Both the position numbers and the translations under genes were made by a program. From positions 62,001 to 126,000 of the forward strand of contig DASYKY010000062.1 in the NCBI GenBank assembly GCA_035995025.1: a stretch of DNA of 64,000 nt. Reading direction: 5' to 3'. The notes under the pieces were generated by a model that worked only from the letters and a program-made list of their open reading frames with translations, made no database searches and had not been told where the DNA came from. This DNA comes from Actinophytocola sp035995025. Lineage in GTDB: Bacteria; Actinomycetota; Actinomycetes; Mycobacteriales; Pseudonocardiaceae. Shown one piece after another: positions 7,849 through 17,724 of this stretch (positions are counted from its first letter, which is position 1; every line of letters begins with the position of its first letter).

Positions 7849-10647
7849 CTAGGACTTGGACTTCGCGGTGGACCGCTTCGTGGCGCCCGCCTTCGCCGGG
7901 GCCTTGCGACGGGTGGTGGTGGTGCGCTTCGGCGCCGGGCCCTTCGCGCGCTTCTCGGCCAGCAGCTCGGCCGCCCGCTCGTCGGTGAGCGTCTCGACGC
8001 TGTCGGACTTGCGCAGCGACGCGTTGAACTCGCCGTCGGTTACGTACGGGCCGAACCGGCCGTCCTTGACGACCATCGGCTTGCCGGACGCCGGGTCGTT
8101 GCCGAGCTCCTTGAGCGACGGCGCGGACGCGGCGGCCTGCCGGCCCCGGCGCTTGGGCTCGGCGTAGAGCTTGAGCGCCTCGTCGAGGGTGACCGTGAAG
8201 ATGTCCTCCTCGTTACCCAGCGACCGGGAGTCGGTGCCCTTCTTCAGGTACGGGCCGTAGCGGCCGTTCTGGGCGGTGATCTCCTCGCCGCTGGTGGGGT
8301 CCTTGCCGACCATCCGCGGCAGGGACAGCAGCCGCAGCGCGTCGTCGAGCGTGACGGTCTCGACCTCCATCGACTTGAACAGCGAACCCGTGCGCGGCTT
8401 GGGCTTCTTCGCCTTGCTCGAGCCGCCGTCCTCGGGCTCCGGCAGGACCTCGGTGACGTACGGGCCGAAGCGGCCCTCCTTGGCGACGACCTCGTGGCCG
8501 GTGACCGGGTCGGTGCCGAGCGTGCGGCCCTCCACTGGCGTGGCGAACAGCTTCTCGGTGATCTCGACGGTCAGCTCGTCGGGCGGCAGGTCCTCGGGCA
8601 GGTTGGCCCGCTGCGGCTCGCCGTTCTCGCCGTCGCGCTCGAGGTAGGGCCCGTAGCGGCCGACGCGGACGACCACCGGCCGGCCGGTGGGGTCGTTGAA
8701 CAGCGGGATGGAGTTGATCTCCCGCGCGTCGATGGTGTCGACGCCCGAGCCGACGAGCTTCTTCAGCCCGCCGGAGCGGCCGACCGAGCCCTCGGCACCG
8801 ATGTCGCCGCCGAAGTAGAACCCGGTGAGCCACTGGGTGCGCTGCTGCTCGCCGGAGGCGATGCGGTCGAGCTCGTCCTCCATCGCGGCGGTGAAGTCGT
8901 AGTCGACGAGCCGTCCGAAGTGCCGCTCGAGCAGGCCGACCACGGAGAACGCGATCCACGACGGGACGAGGGCGGAACCCTTCTTCCACACGTAGCCGCG
9001 GTCCTGGATGGTGTTGATGATCGACGCGTACGTGGACGGGCGCCCGATGCCCAGCTCCTCCAGCGTCTTCACCAGGCTGGCCTCGGTGTAGCGCGGGGGC
9101 GGGCTCGTGGTGTGGCCGTCCGGGGTGAGCTCGGTGGCGGTGATGCCCTGGCCCTTGGTCAGCTGCGGCAGCCTGCGCTCGGCGTCGTCGGCCTCGCCAC
9201 CCGCCTCGGAGTCGACGGCCTCGACGTAGGCACGCAGGAAGCCGGGGAACGTGATCGTGCGGCCGGACGCGGCGAACGTGCACTCCTCGCCTGCCCCGGC
9301 GGAGCCGGAAATGTCATGTGCGCGACCGGTGATGCGCAGGCTCATCGTGGTGCCGCGGGCGTCGGACATCTGGGAGGCGACCGTGCGCTGCCAGACCAGC
9401 TCGTAGAGGCGGAACTCGTCGGACTCGAGCTCGCCCGCGACCTGGCCGGGGGTGCGGAACACCTCGCCGGCCGGACGGATCGCCTCGTGCGCCTCCTGGG
9501 CGTTCTTGACCTTGCGGGTGTACTGCCGCGGCTGCGGCGAGACGTACGCGTCGCCGTAGAGCTCGCGGGCCTGCGACCGGGCCGCCGAGATCGCCGTCTC
9601 CGACAGCGTCGTGGAGTCGGTTCGCATGTAGGTGATGTAGCCGTTCTCGTACAGCCGCTGGGCGATGCGCATCGTGCGGTCGGCGGAGAAGCGGAGCTTG
9701 CGGCCCGCCTCCTGCTGCAGCGTGGACGTCATGAACGGCGCGTACGGCCGGCGGGTGTAGGGCTTCTCCTCGACGCTGGACACGGCCAGCGCGGCGCCGG
9801 TCAGCGCTTCGGCGAGCCGGCGGGCCTCGGCCTCGTCGAGGCGCAGCACGGTGGTGCCGGACTTGAGCTCGCCGTTCTGGGCGAAGTCGCGGCCGGTGGC
9901 CAGGCGGGTGCCGTCGACGGACAGCAGCCGAGCGCCGAAGTTGCGTGGCTCGGCGTCCGCGCCGGCGTCGAGCTTCGCGGAGATGTCCCAGTACGAGGCG
10001 GAGACGAACTTCATCCGCTCGCGCTCGCGGTCCACGACGATCCGGGTGGCGACGGACTGCACGCGGCCGGCGGACAGGCCGCGGGTGATCTTCTTCCACA
10101 GGACCGGGCTGACCTCGTAGCCGTACAGGCGGTCGAGGATGCGCCGGGTCTCCTGGGCGTCGACGAGGTCCTGGTCGAGCGGGCGGGTGTTCTGCGCGGC
10201 GGCGCGGATCGCCGACTCGGTGATCTCGTGGAAGACCATCCGGCTCACCGGCACCTTGGGCTTGAGCGCCTCCAGGAGGTGCCACGCGATGGCCTCGCCC
10301 TCGCGGTCGCCGTCCGTCGCGAGGTAGAGCTCGTCGACGGTCTTGAGGGCCTCTTTGAGCTCCGTGACCGTGGACTTCTTGTCCGGCGTGACGATGTAGA
10401 TGGGCTCGAAGCCGTTGTCGACGTTGACGCCGAGGTTCGACCAGGTCTCACCCTTGTACTTGGCGGGCACCTCGGCCGCCTTGCGCGGCAGGTCGCGGAT
10501 GTGGCCCCGGGAGGATTCCACGACGAAGTTCCGGCCGAGGTAGGAGGCGATCTTGCGCGCCTTGGCCGGCGACTCGACGATCACGAGCCGTCGCGGCTCA
10601 GCCCCGTTCGTCGCGCCGCTGTTCGTCGTCCTGGTCGTCCCTGCCAC
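7849..10647 (-). CDS. topA: DNA topoisomerase I (type IA)
   Basis: 932 residues with a GTG start. The Toprim domain opens with RRLVIVESPAKARKIASYLG and contains the acidic DGDREGEAIAWHL motif. The catalytic tyrosine is Tyr340 in GYITYMRTDS. Instead of zinc fingers, the C-terminal third holds four repeats built around GRYGPYL/RFGPYV, as in mycobacterial TopA, and ends in a Lys/Ala/Thr-rich tail (KAPAKAGATKRSTAKSKS) that helps processive DNA binding. It relaxes negative supercoils. Its place downstream of the Rv3647c-like gene is conserved in actinobacteria. Confidence 0.97.
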   Translation of the reverse strand: MAGTTRTTNSGATNGAEPRRLVIVESPAKARKIASYLGRNFVVESSRGHIRDLPRKAAEVPAKYKGETWSNLGVNVDNGFEPIYIVTPDKKSTVTELKEALKTVDELYLATDGDREGEAIAWHLLEALKPKVPVSRMVFHEITESAIRAAAQNTRPLDQDLVDAQETRRILDRLYGYEVSPVLWKKITRGLSAGRVQSVATRIVVDRERERMKFVSASYWDISAKLDAGADAEPRNFGARLLSVDGTRLATGRDFAQNGELKSGTTVLRLDEAEARRLAEALTGAALAVSSVEEKPYTRRPYAPFMTSTLQQEAGRKLRFSADRTMRIAQRLYENGYITYMRTDSTTLSETAISAARSQARELYGDAYVSPQPRQYTRKVKNAQEAHEAIRPAGEVFRTPGQVAGELESDEFRLYELVWQRTVASQMSDARGTTMSLRITGRAHDISGSAGAGEECTFAASGRTITFPGFLRAYVEAVDSEAGGEADDAERRLPQLTKGQGITATELTPDGHTTSPPPRYTEASLVKTLEELGIGRPSTYASIINTIQDRGYVWKKGSALVPSWIAFSVVGLLERHFGRLVDYDFTAAMEDELDRIASGEQQRTQWLTGFYFGGDIGAEGSVGRSGGLKKLVGSGVDTIDAREINSIPLFNDPTGRPVVVRVGRYGPYLERDGENGEPQRANLPEDLPPDELTVEITEKLFATPVEGRTLGTDPVTGHEVVAKEGRFGPYVTEVLPEPEDGGSSKAKKPKPRTGSLFKSMEVETVTLDDALRLLSLPRMVGKDPTSGEEITAQNGRYGPYLKKGTDSRSLGNEEDIFTVTLDEALKLYAEPKRRGRQAAASAPSLKELGNDPASGKPMVVKDGRFGPYVTDGEFNASLRKSDSVETLTDERAAELLAEKRAKGPAPKRTTTTRRKAPAKAGATKRSTAKSKS

Positions 10648-10778
10648 GCTTGTCCCGCTCTCTTGTCAAGCTCACTCTCAGCTCGACAGTGTGCACGTTG
10701 CTCACCGTGATACCTACCCCCAGGTGCCTAGCGGCACACTCGGCGGCGACGGTATGCCCCCTTACCTGGGTAGCACGC

Positions 10779-11375
10779 TCAGGCCGTCTGCCGCACACGG
10801 GATCCCGCCGGCCAGTGGCTCTCGGCGGCTGCGGAGGGTGGTCTCCCGACCAGCTCGGCGAGCCGTGCGAGCCGTCGCCGGCCGAATATGCGCAGGCCAG
10901 GGCCGTCGCCCTCGGCATTGTACGGAGTCACCGGAAGACCACAGGCGGTGACCGATTTCGTCAGAGTTTCATGCGTGTCGGCGGCGAGCGGATCGAGCCG
11001 CAGTACGTATCCCGTGTCGGTCCAGTCACCCGCGGCGAGTACCCAGAGTCGCAACGCGGCGCCGGCGAGGACGAGGCCGGCCGGGATGGTCTTGCCGTCG
11101 CCGGCCGTCCACGCGGCGGCGAGCGCGGTGAGGTCGCGGCGGAACGCGGTGCGCAGGAGGAGCCCGTCACCGGCCGTGTAGAGGGTGGCGTCGACGCCGC
11201 GGTCGGCGAGCGCCCGCTTGAGCGCGTGGCCGCGCCAGGCGTCCGCGACGGGCACGGAGAGCCGCGCGGTGACGCCGCCGAAGCTCACCAGCCGCGCCGG
11301 CCCGCAGAGCAGCCCGGCGAGGTCACCGCGGGCCGGCGGGTTCGCGTCGGCGGAGTAGAACGACAACTGGGCCAC
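10779..11375 (-). CDS. Conserved protein of the topA neighbourhood (Rv3647c-like)
   Basis: 198 residues starting MAQLSFYSADANPPARGDLAGLLC. The protein is soluble, Leu/Ala-rich, with a DTGYVLRLDPLAADTHETL segment in the middle. I know no biochemical role for this family. Identification rests on position, since the mycobacterial counterpart also lies immediately upstream of topA, and on its size. The cspA cold-shock gene that follows it in mycobacteria is not seen here; hppA occupies that place. Confidence 0.75.
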   Translation of the reverse strand: MAQLSFYSADANPPARGDLAGLLCGPARLVSFGGVTARLSVPVADAWRGHALKRALADRGVDATLYTAGDGLLLRTAFRRDLTALAAAWTAGDGKTIPAGLVLAGAALRLWVLAAGDWTDTGYVLRLDPLAADTHETLTKSVTACGLPVTPYNAEGDGPGLRIFGRRRLARLAELVGRPPSAAAESHWPAGSRVRQTA

Positions 11376-11440
11376 CCGGCAAAGGATAGAACACCAGTTC
11401 GATCCTTGGGAACCGGTCGATCATGGCGGAACGCGAACGA

Positions 11441-11467
11441 GCCCACCACGGACTGGCCGTGGTGGGC
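11441..11467 (-). terminator. Hairpin terminator downstream of hppA
   Basis: An 11-bp perfect stem (GCCCACCACGG / CCGTGGTGGGC) with a 5-base loop lies 24 bases beyond the hppA stop codon, in the gap before the next minus-strand gene. Confidence 0.75.
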
Positions 11468-11490
11468 CCGTTTCGTTCGTTGCCAGCCGA

Positions 11491-13800
11491 TCAGGACGCG
11501 CCGTTGCTGACGGGCGCCTCCGCGTCGTCCGCCTCCGCCGGGTTGTCCGAGATCGCCGTGCCGCGCCGCTTGGACACGAAGATCGCGCCGGCGATCAGCA
11601 GGAACGCCACGACCGCGACCGCGACCCGCAGCCCGGTGTTGGCGTCGTCGCCGACCGAGAAGGTCACGATCGCCGGGGCGATCAGCAGCGAGACCAGGTT
11701 CATCACCTTGATCAGCGGGTTGATCGCCGGGCCGGCGGTGTCCTTGAACGGGTCACCCACCGTGTCGCCGATGATCGTGGCGGCGTGGGCGTCCGAGCCC
11801 TTGCCGCCGTGGTTGCCGTCCTCGACGAGCTTCTTGGCGTTGTCCCACGAGCCACCGGAGTTGGCGAGGAAGACCGCCATCAGGGTGCCGGTGGCGATGG
11901 CGCCGGCCAGGAAGCCGGCCAGCGGGCCGACGCCGAGGCCGAAGCCGACCGCGATCGGTGCCAGCACGGCCATCAGGCCCGGCGTGGCGAGCTCGCGGAG
12001 CGAGTCACGGGTGCAGATGTCCACGACGCGGCCGTACTCCGGGCGGACCGTGCCGTCCATGATGCCGGGGTTGGCGTGGAACTGGCGGCGCACCTCGAAC
12101 ACGACCGCGCCCGCCGCCCGGGACACGGCGTTGACCGCGAGACCGGAGAACATGAACACGACCGACGCGCCGACCATGATGCCGACGAGCACGTTCGGGC
12201 TGAACACGATGAAGTCGTCCAGCTCCAGCTGGGCGGCCGCCTGGGCCAGCGCGTCGGTGATCGCGGTCAGGTACGAGCCGAACAGCGCGGTCGCCGCGAG
12301 CACGGCCGTCGCGATCGCGATGCCCTTGGTGATCGCCTTGGTGGTGTTGCCCACCGCGTCCAGCTCGGTGAGGATCTGCGAGCCCTCGCCCTCGACGTCG
12401 CCGGACATCTCGGCGATGCCCTGCGCGTTGTCGGAGACCGGGCCGAAGGTGTCCATGGCGACGATGACGCCGACCGTGGTGAGCAGGCCGCAGCCGGCCA
12501 GCGCGATGGCGAACAGCGCCACGAACAGCGAACCGGACAGCAGGAACGCACCGTAGACGGCCGCGCCGATGACGAGCGCGGTGTAGACGGCGGACTCGAA
12601 GCCGACCGAGATGCCGGAGAGGATCACGGTGGCCGCACCGGTCAGCGAGGACTTGCCGACATCCTTGACCGGCTTGTAGTCGGTGCCGGTGAAGTAGCCG
12701 GTGAGCCACAGGATGATGCCGGCCAGCACGATGCCGATGATCACGGCGACGGCCGCGATGAGCGCCGGGCTGCCGCTGATGTTCGGGTCCGAGGCGTCGG
12801 TCAGCTCGGAGAACGACGTCGGCAGGAAGATGAACGCCGCGGCGGTGCACAGGATCGCGGAGATCAGGGCGGAGATGTAGAACGACCGGTTGATCGCGGT
12901 CAGGCCGCTCTCACCGACGCGGGCACGGGTGATGTAGACGCCGATGACCGCGGTGATCACGCCGAGGGCCGGGACGATCAGCGGGAAGAGCAGGCCCTGC
13001 GAGCCGAAGGCGGTGGAGCCGAGGATCAGCGCGGCGACCAGGGTCACGGCGTAGGACTCGAACAGGTCCGCGGCCATGCCGGCGCAGTCACCCACGTTGT
13101 CGCCGACGTTGTCGGCGATGGTGGCGGCGTTGCGCGGGTCGTCCTCGGGGATGCCCTGCTCGACCTTGCCGACCAGGTCGGCGCCCACGTCGGCGGCCTT
13201 GGTGAAGATGCCGCCGCCGACACGCATGAACATGGCGATCAGCGCGGCGCCGAAGCCGAAGCCCTCGAGCACCTTGGGCGCCTCGCCGGCCCACACCAGG
13301 ACCACGACCGAGGCACCGAACAGGCCGAGGCCGACGGTGCACATGCCGACCACGCCGCCGGTGCGGAACGCGATGCGCGTCGCGACCTCGCGCCCGTTCG
13401 GCTCCCGGGCCGCGGCGGCGACACGCAGGTTGGCCTGCGTCGCGAGCCACATGCCGAGGTAGCCGATCGAGAACGAGAACACGGCGCCGACGAGGAAGAA
13501 CAGCGAGCGCCCGATCCGCTCCCCCGCGCTGTCCGCGGGAAGGGCGAACAACAGGGCGAACACGATGACGCCGAAGATCAGCAACGTGTTCCGCTGACGC
13601 TTCAGGTATGCGCCCGCGCCTTCCTGCACCGCCTTGGCGATGTCCTGCATCTTCGAGGTGCCCTGGCCCGCGGCCAGCACCTCCTTGAGCAGCACGTAGC
13701 CAACGGCCAGGGCAGCGAGAGCGATCACGGCCACCACGACGATCACGCCGCGATCACCGCCGGTCAGCGGCGGGCCTTCCGCTAGGTACTGCCAGGACAT
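11491..13800 (-). CDS. hppA: Membrane-bound proton-pumping pyrophosphatase
   Basis: 769 residues. ATG at 13800 sits behind a GGAGG site; an upstream in-frame codon at 13857 is less likely. About 16 membrane helices. The PPi-binding signature DVGADLVGKVEQGIPEDD and the NVGDNVGDCAG motif are intact, as is the C-terminal DTVGDPFKDTAGPAINPL. The residue after GNTT is Lys (GNTTKAITKG); in this family Lys at that site marks the K+-independent subtype and Ala the K+-dependent one. It couples PPi hydrolysis to H+ export. It stands between the topA block and the divergently transcribed helicase. Confidence 0.96.
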   Translation of the reverse strand: MSWQYLAEGPPLTGGDRGVIVVVAVIALAALAVGYVLLKEVLAAGQGTSKMQDIAKAVQEGAGAYLKRQRNTLLIFGVIVFALLFALPADSAGERIGRSLFFLVGAVFSFSIGYLGMWLATQANLRVAAAAREPNGREVATRIAFRTGGVVGMCTVGLGLFGASVVVLVWAGEAPKVLEGFGFGAALIAMFMRVGGGIFTKAADVGADLVGKVEQGIPEDDPRNAATIADNVGDNVGDCAGMAADLFESYAVTLVAALILGSTAFGSQGLLFPLIVPALGVITAVIGVYITRARVGESGLTAINRSFYISALISAILCTAAAFIFLPTSFSELTDASDPNISGSPALIAAVAVIIGIVLAGIILWLTGYFTGTDYKPVKDVGKSSLTGAATVILSGISVGFESAVYTALVIGAAVYGAFLLSGSLFVALFAIALAGCGLLTTVGVIVAMDTFGPVSDNAQGIAEMSGDVEGEGSQILTELDAVGNTTKAITKGIAIATAVLAATALFGSYLTAITDALAQAAAQLELDDFIVFSPNVLVGIMVGASVVFMFSGLAVNAVSRAAGAVVFEVRRQFHANPGIMDGTVRPEYGRVVDICTRDSLRELATPGLMAVLAPIAVGFGLGVGPLAGFLAGAIATGTLMAVFLANSGGSWDNAKKLVEDGNHGGKGSDAHAATIIGDTVGDPFKDTAGPAINPLIKVMNLVSLLIAPAIVTFSVGDDANTGLRVAVAVVAFLLIAGAIFVSKRRGTAISDNPAEADDAEAPVSNGAS

Positions 13801-14712
13801 CGGTCCTCCAGGTACTTCGTGCCTGATGTTCGGCGCGACACCGGACGGCCTGACCAAGCCACGGTTTCAATCCCTGATCGGGACGGATTGCGCCACCAGG
13901 TATTGATGGGACGTCGGCGGAGTCTATTGGTTGGACTTCCGCACCCTGCGGGGCATCCCGCCATCTGGGGTTTCGAGGCCGCCCGGTGGCTGCTCATGAT
14001 CGGTTCAGCGAATCGATCAAGCCGCTTTTCGATCTTGCTGTGAGTGGGCTGTCGTGTCGGGCGGCAGGCGTTGTCGGCGCCTGGTTGCCTGGGTTTGGCG
14101 TCCTCTGGCTCCGTCGGCCTGGGCCTTCGTCCGTCGTCGTCGGCCTGGCTGGCGTCGTCGGCCTGGCTGTTGGGCTCGCCGGTCTGGTTACCTTCGTCGG
14201 CTCGACTGGTCGGCTCCAGCGGCTTGGACGGGTGGCTTCCTCGGCCGGGCTCGTTGGCCACGTCAGCCTGGCTGCCTTCGTCGGCCTGGCTGGTTGGTTC
14301 GCGGCGTGCGACGCGGTTTCGGCTTCGTTGGCCGGGCTGGTTGGCCTCATTGGCTTCATCCGCCTGTCCGGCTTCGTCCGCCTGGCCGAGGTCGTCGGCG
14401 GTGGTTGGTTCGCGGCGTCGGTCCGGCCTGCCGAGGACAGTCGGCTCAGCCGGTTGTCCACAACTCGCGCAGTTGTCCACAGAACCGGCTGACCAGCGGG
14501 TTTTGTCAGGGGTCACCGATAGAATGGAGTCACGGGGTGCCCCCGGAGAGGGCGGGGGTTGCCACCGCACGTGCGCGCGAGCGGGGTCTTGGTGGTTGGT
14601 CGGGGTGGGTGGATGTGCGGCCGCGCGGGGCGGGTGGTGCTTGTGCTTGCTCTGGGGCGGCATTCGTCGTGGGGTGCGCGGGGTTGTCGGTGGGGTGTGC
14701 GAAGCTCGTTCG
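13801..14712. repeat. Intergenic stretch with low-complexity repeats and two DnaA boxes
   Basis: This 0.9-kb stretch lies between divergent hppA and the helicase. From about 14085 to 14430 it consists of imperfect copies of a TCGTCGGCCTGGCTGG-like unit at irregular spacing. Frames on both strands stay open there only because of the repeats: one strand reads as Ala/Asp/Gln/Asn repeats, the other as Val/Gly/Leu repeats. Neither has a convincing start site. Two perfect TTGTCCACA 9-mers lie at 14454 and 14473, 10 bases apart. The helicase promoter should lie within the last 200 bases, but I cannot fix it. Confidence 0.55.
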
Positions 14713-17055
14713 GTGGGTACGCAGCCAGCCGCTGAGCGTGGCCACCGGCTGCTCGACAGGGTGCTCGCCGGCGTGCCTTCGGGAGAGAACCCGTTGCGGC
14801 ACGTGCGTGAGCTGCCGGAGCGCGTGGCGACCCCCGTCCCCTGGCCGGACTGGGTTTCCGGCTCGCTGCGCGGCGCGTTCGAGCGGTGCGGTGTCGCCTC
14901 GCCGTGGGCACACCAGGTCGAGGCCGCCGCGCACGCGCGCGACGGCCGGCATGTGGTGATCGCCACCGGGACCGCGTCGGGCAAGTCGCTGGCCTACCAG
15001 GTGCCGGTGCTCTCCGCGCTCGCGGCCGATCGGCGGGCGACCGCGCTGTACCTCTCGCCGACGAAGGCGCTCGGCGCCGACCAGCTGCGTTCGGTCGGCG
15101 CGCTGGACGTGCCCGAGATCCGCGCGGCCGGCTTCGACGGCGACACGCCGCTGCCCGAGCGCGACTGGGTGCGCGCGCACTCCCGCTGGGTGTTCACCAA
15201 CCCGGACATGCTGCACCGCGGGATCCTGCCGGGCCACGCGAAGTGGGCGCACTTCTTCCGCCGGCTGGCGTTCGTCGTGGTCGACGAGTGTCACGGGTAC
15301 CGCGGGGTGTTCGGCTCGCACGTGGCGCTGCTGCTGCGGCGGCTGCGGCGGGTGGCGCAGCGGTACGGCTCGGACCCGGTCTTCGTGCTGGCGTCGGCGA
15401 CGGTCTCCGACCCGGCGACCTCGGCGTCGCGGCTCGCCGGCGTGCCGTGCGCGGCGGTGACGGCGGACCGGTCGCCGCGGGGCGCGCGCACGGTCGCGCT
15501 CTGGGAGCCGCCTCTGCTCGAGGCGCTCGAGGGCGAGAACGGCGCGCCGGTGCGGCGCTCGGCGGGTGCGGAGACGGCGCGGATTCTCACCGACCTCGTG
15601 GTCGAGGGCGCGCGGACCCTGGCGTTCGTCCGGTCGCGGCGCGGCGCGGAGCTGACGGCGCTCTCGGCGCGGCGCGCGCTGTCCGAAGTGGACTCGACGC
15701 TGCCTGGGCGGGTGGCCGCGTACCGGGCGGGGTTCCTGCCCGAGGAGCGGCGGGCGCTGGAGAAGGACCTGGCTTCCGGGTCGCTGCTGGGTGTGGCCAG
15801 CACGAACGCGCTCGAGCTCGGCGTCGACATCGCCGGGCTGGACGCGGTCGTGGTGGCCGGCTACCCGGGCACGCTGGCCTCGTTCTGGCAGCAGGCGGGC
15901 CGGGCCGGCCGGGCCGGGGACGGCGCGCTCGTCGTGTTCGTGGCGCAGGACAACCCGCTGGACACCTACCTCGTGCACAACCCGTCGGCGATGCTGGACA
16001 AGCCCATCGAGGCGACGGTGATCGACCCGGCGAACCCGTACGTCCTGGCCCCGCAGCTGGCGTGCGCGGCGGCCGAGCTGCCGCTCACCGACGCGTGCCT
16101 GTCCACGTTCGGCGGCGCGGCCGCCCGCCGGGTGCTCGACGACCTGGTGGCGGACGGCGTGCTGCGCCGGCGGCCGAGCGGCTGGTACTGGACGACCCGG
16201 GAGCGCCCGCACGCGTCGGTGGACATCCGCGGCTCGGGTGGCGAGCAGATCGCCGTGGTGGAGGCCGACTCGGGCCGCCTGCTCGGCACGGTGAACCCCG
16301 GCTCGGCGTGCGCGACCGTCCACCCGGGCGCCGTGTACCTGCATCAGGGCACGTCGTACGTGGTGGACGAGCTGGACCTGGAGTCGGGCCTGGCGATGGT
16401 CCACCGCGAGGACCCGGAGTGGTCGACGATCCCGCGCGAGCAGGTCGACATCTCCGTGCTGTCCACAGTGGAGCGTGAAGCGTTCGCGGATGGCGTGTCG
16501 GTGAGCCTTGGCGAGGTGGCCGTCACGTCCCACGTGGTCGGCTACCTGCGGCGGCTGCCGTCGGGGGAGGTGCTGGACCAGATCCCGCTGGACCTCCCCG
16601 AGCAGACGCTGCACACGCGGGCCGTCTGGTACACGGTGAGCGAGGCCCTGCTGGCGGAGGCCGGCGTGGCGCACCGGGAGGTCCCGGGCGCCCTGCACGC
16701 GGCCGAGCACGCGGCGATCGGCCTGCTCCCCCTGTTCGCGACGTGCGATCGCTGGGACATCGGCGGCGTGTCCACGGCCCTGCACCCCGACACCGGCGAG
16801 GCGACGGTCTTCGTCCACGACGGCCACCCGGGCGGCGCGGGTTTCGCCGACCGCGGGCACGCCGCGCTCGTCGCGTGGCTGACGGCCACCCGGGACGCGA
16901 TCGCCGCTTGCGAGTGTCCGGCCGGGTGCCCGTCGTGCGTGCAGTCGCCGAAGTGCGGCAACGGCAACGAGCCGTTGAACAAGTCGGCCGCCGTCGCCGT
17001 GCTGGACGCGGTCGTGCGGACGGTCGGCGCGAAGAAGGAATCGCCCGCCGCGTGA
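14713..17055 (+). CDS. DEAH-type superfamily 2 helicase with C-terminal cysteine cluster
   Basis: About 780 residues. The start is uncertain: GTG at 14713 or 14695 both work and neither has a strong ribosome site. Walker A is GTASGKS (Lys91), motif II is DECH (Asp191), motif III is ASAT, motif VI is QQAGRAGR. The C-terminal part is of the DUF1998 type and ends with a four-cysteine cluster (CECPAGCPSCVQSPKCG), which in relatives binds a metal. Family members (Rv3649, Hrq1/YprA-like) are 3'-5' helicases linked to DNA repair. It is oriented away from hppA. Confidence 0.92.
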   Translation: MGTQPAAERGHRLLDRVLAGVPSGENPLRHVRELPERVATPVPWPDWVSGSLRGAFERCGVASPWAHQVEAAAHARDGRHVVIATGTASGKSLAYQVPVLSALAADRRATALYLSPTKALGADQLRSVGALDVPEIRAAGFDGDTPLPERDWVRAHSRWVFTNPDMLHRGILPGHAKWAHFFRRLAFVVVDECHGYRGVFGSHVALLLRRLRRVAQRYGSDPVFVLASATVSDPATSASRLAGVPCAAVTADRSPRGARTVALWEPPLLEALEGENGAPVRRSAGAETARILTDLVVEGARTLAFVRSRRGAELTALSARRALSEVDSTLPGRVAAYRAGFLPEERRALEKDLASGSLLGVASTNALELGVDIAGLDAVVVAGYPGTLASFWQQAGRAGRAGDGALVVFVAQDNPLDTYLVHNPSAMLDKPIEATVIDPANPYVLAPQLACAAAELPLTDACLSTFGGAAARRVLDDLVADGVLRRRPSGWYWTTRERPHASVDIRGSGGEQIAVVEADSGRLLGTVNPGSACATVHPGAVYLHQGTSYVVDELDLESGLAMVHREDPEWSTIPREQVDISVLSTVEREAFADGVSVSLGEVAVTSHVVGYLRRLPSGEVLDQIPLDLPEQTLHTRAVWYTVSEALLAEAGVAHREVPGALHAAEHAAIGLLPLFATCDRWDIGGVSTALHPDTGEATVFVHDGHPGGAGFADRGHAALVAWLTATRDAIAACECPAGCPSCVQSPKCGNGNEPLNKSAAVAVLDAVVRTVGAKKESPAA

Positions 17056-17156
17056 TCGTCCCTCCACTGTGGAGTATTTGATCGTGCCGGACGCGGGGCC
17101 CCCCGCTTTCCACTTTACCCGCCGCCACCGACGTTTTCGGTGGTCTCGGGCTCGCC

Positions 17157-17270
17157 TGTGGACAACTCCGGCCACTGTGGACAAACCTTGCAGTCGCCGG
17201 TCTGGCGCTGTGAAGTCACCCAGGTCTGACGGTAGTTCGCCATGTTGGCAAGCGGATCGAGTTGTCCACA
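17157..17270. repeat. Cluster of three perfect DnaA-box-like 9-mers
   Basis: TGTGGACAA occurs at 17157-17165 and 17176-17184, and its complement TTGTCCACA at 17262-17270, all in the gap after the helicase gene. A GGGGCCCCCC run like that of the 2-kb repeat array lies just upstream at 17093. No dnaA, dnaN or gyrB is present, so this is not an obvious replication origin. Confidence 0.5.
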
Positions 17271-17297
17271 GGACACTTCAATGTGGCCGTACGGACG

Positions 17298-17340
17298 GCA
17301 ACGCGCCGGGGGCCGGTGAATCCGGCCCCCGGCGCGTTGC
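17298..17340. terminator. Strong 19-bp hairpin, probably bidirectional terminator
   Basis: Perfect 19-bp arms (17298-17316 and 17322-17340) flank the 5-base loop TGAAT. It ends helicase transcripts from the left and would also stop any minus-strand transcript arriving from the 17.4-18.4 kb genes. Confidence 0.8.
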
Positions 17341-17366
17341 GTTACGCCAGGCGCGCGAGGAGCGGT

Positions 17367-17714
17367 CTACCGCTCGGGTCGGTGCGCGGTCAGTGTTCGG
17401 TGGTCGGCGGGGCGTCCGACGGGCGCGGGGGTTACGGGGAGGCGGTTACCTCCGCGCGCGACGGCCGTCCCTGGGGCCAGGTTCTCGCCGACTGTCCGAT
17501 GCTGGCCGCGCCGCGGGAGATCGTCTCCTCCTGCGAGCGCCCGGCATGCTCCCCGTCCCAGGGTCGGCCACCAGGTTGCGGGAGCGGCGCCGAACTGCGG
17601 GACGGGTTGGCTGCGGTAGAGCGGCATCTCTGCAGAACGCCCACCGCGGGCGGGCCGGGAGGGTGCTCCCGGCGAAGCGTGGTTCACGGGTACTGCTGAG
17701 CGCATCCCACTCAT
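17367..17714 (-). CDS. Doubtful small hypothetical protein
   Basis: A 115-residue frame ending 27 bases before the strong hairpin at 17298-17340. The composition is Pro/Arg/Ala-rich with no recognisable motif. A start at Met30 (MPLYRSQPVPQFGAAP) is as plausible as the first ATG. It is kept because of its position directly downstream of the primase-like gene and just before a terminator. It could equally be non-coding. Confidence 0.3.
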   Translation of the reverse strand: MSGMRSAVPVNHASPGAPSRPARGGRSAEMPLYRSQPVPQFGAAPATWWPTLGRGACRALAGGDDLPRRGQHRTVGENLAPGTAVARGGNRLPVTPAPVGRPADHRTLTAHRPER

Positions 17715-17724
17715 CCCTGTGCGA

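Noticed and set aside
13801..14712. The cspA cold-shock gene expected by synteny with mycobacteria
   Set aside because: No frame resembles the CspA sequence in this stretch or at 17.1-17.7 kb.
2050..17270. A replication origin (oriC) because of clustered DnaA boxes
   Set aside because: No dnaA, dnaN, recF or gyrB nearby and boxes are spread over separate gaps.
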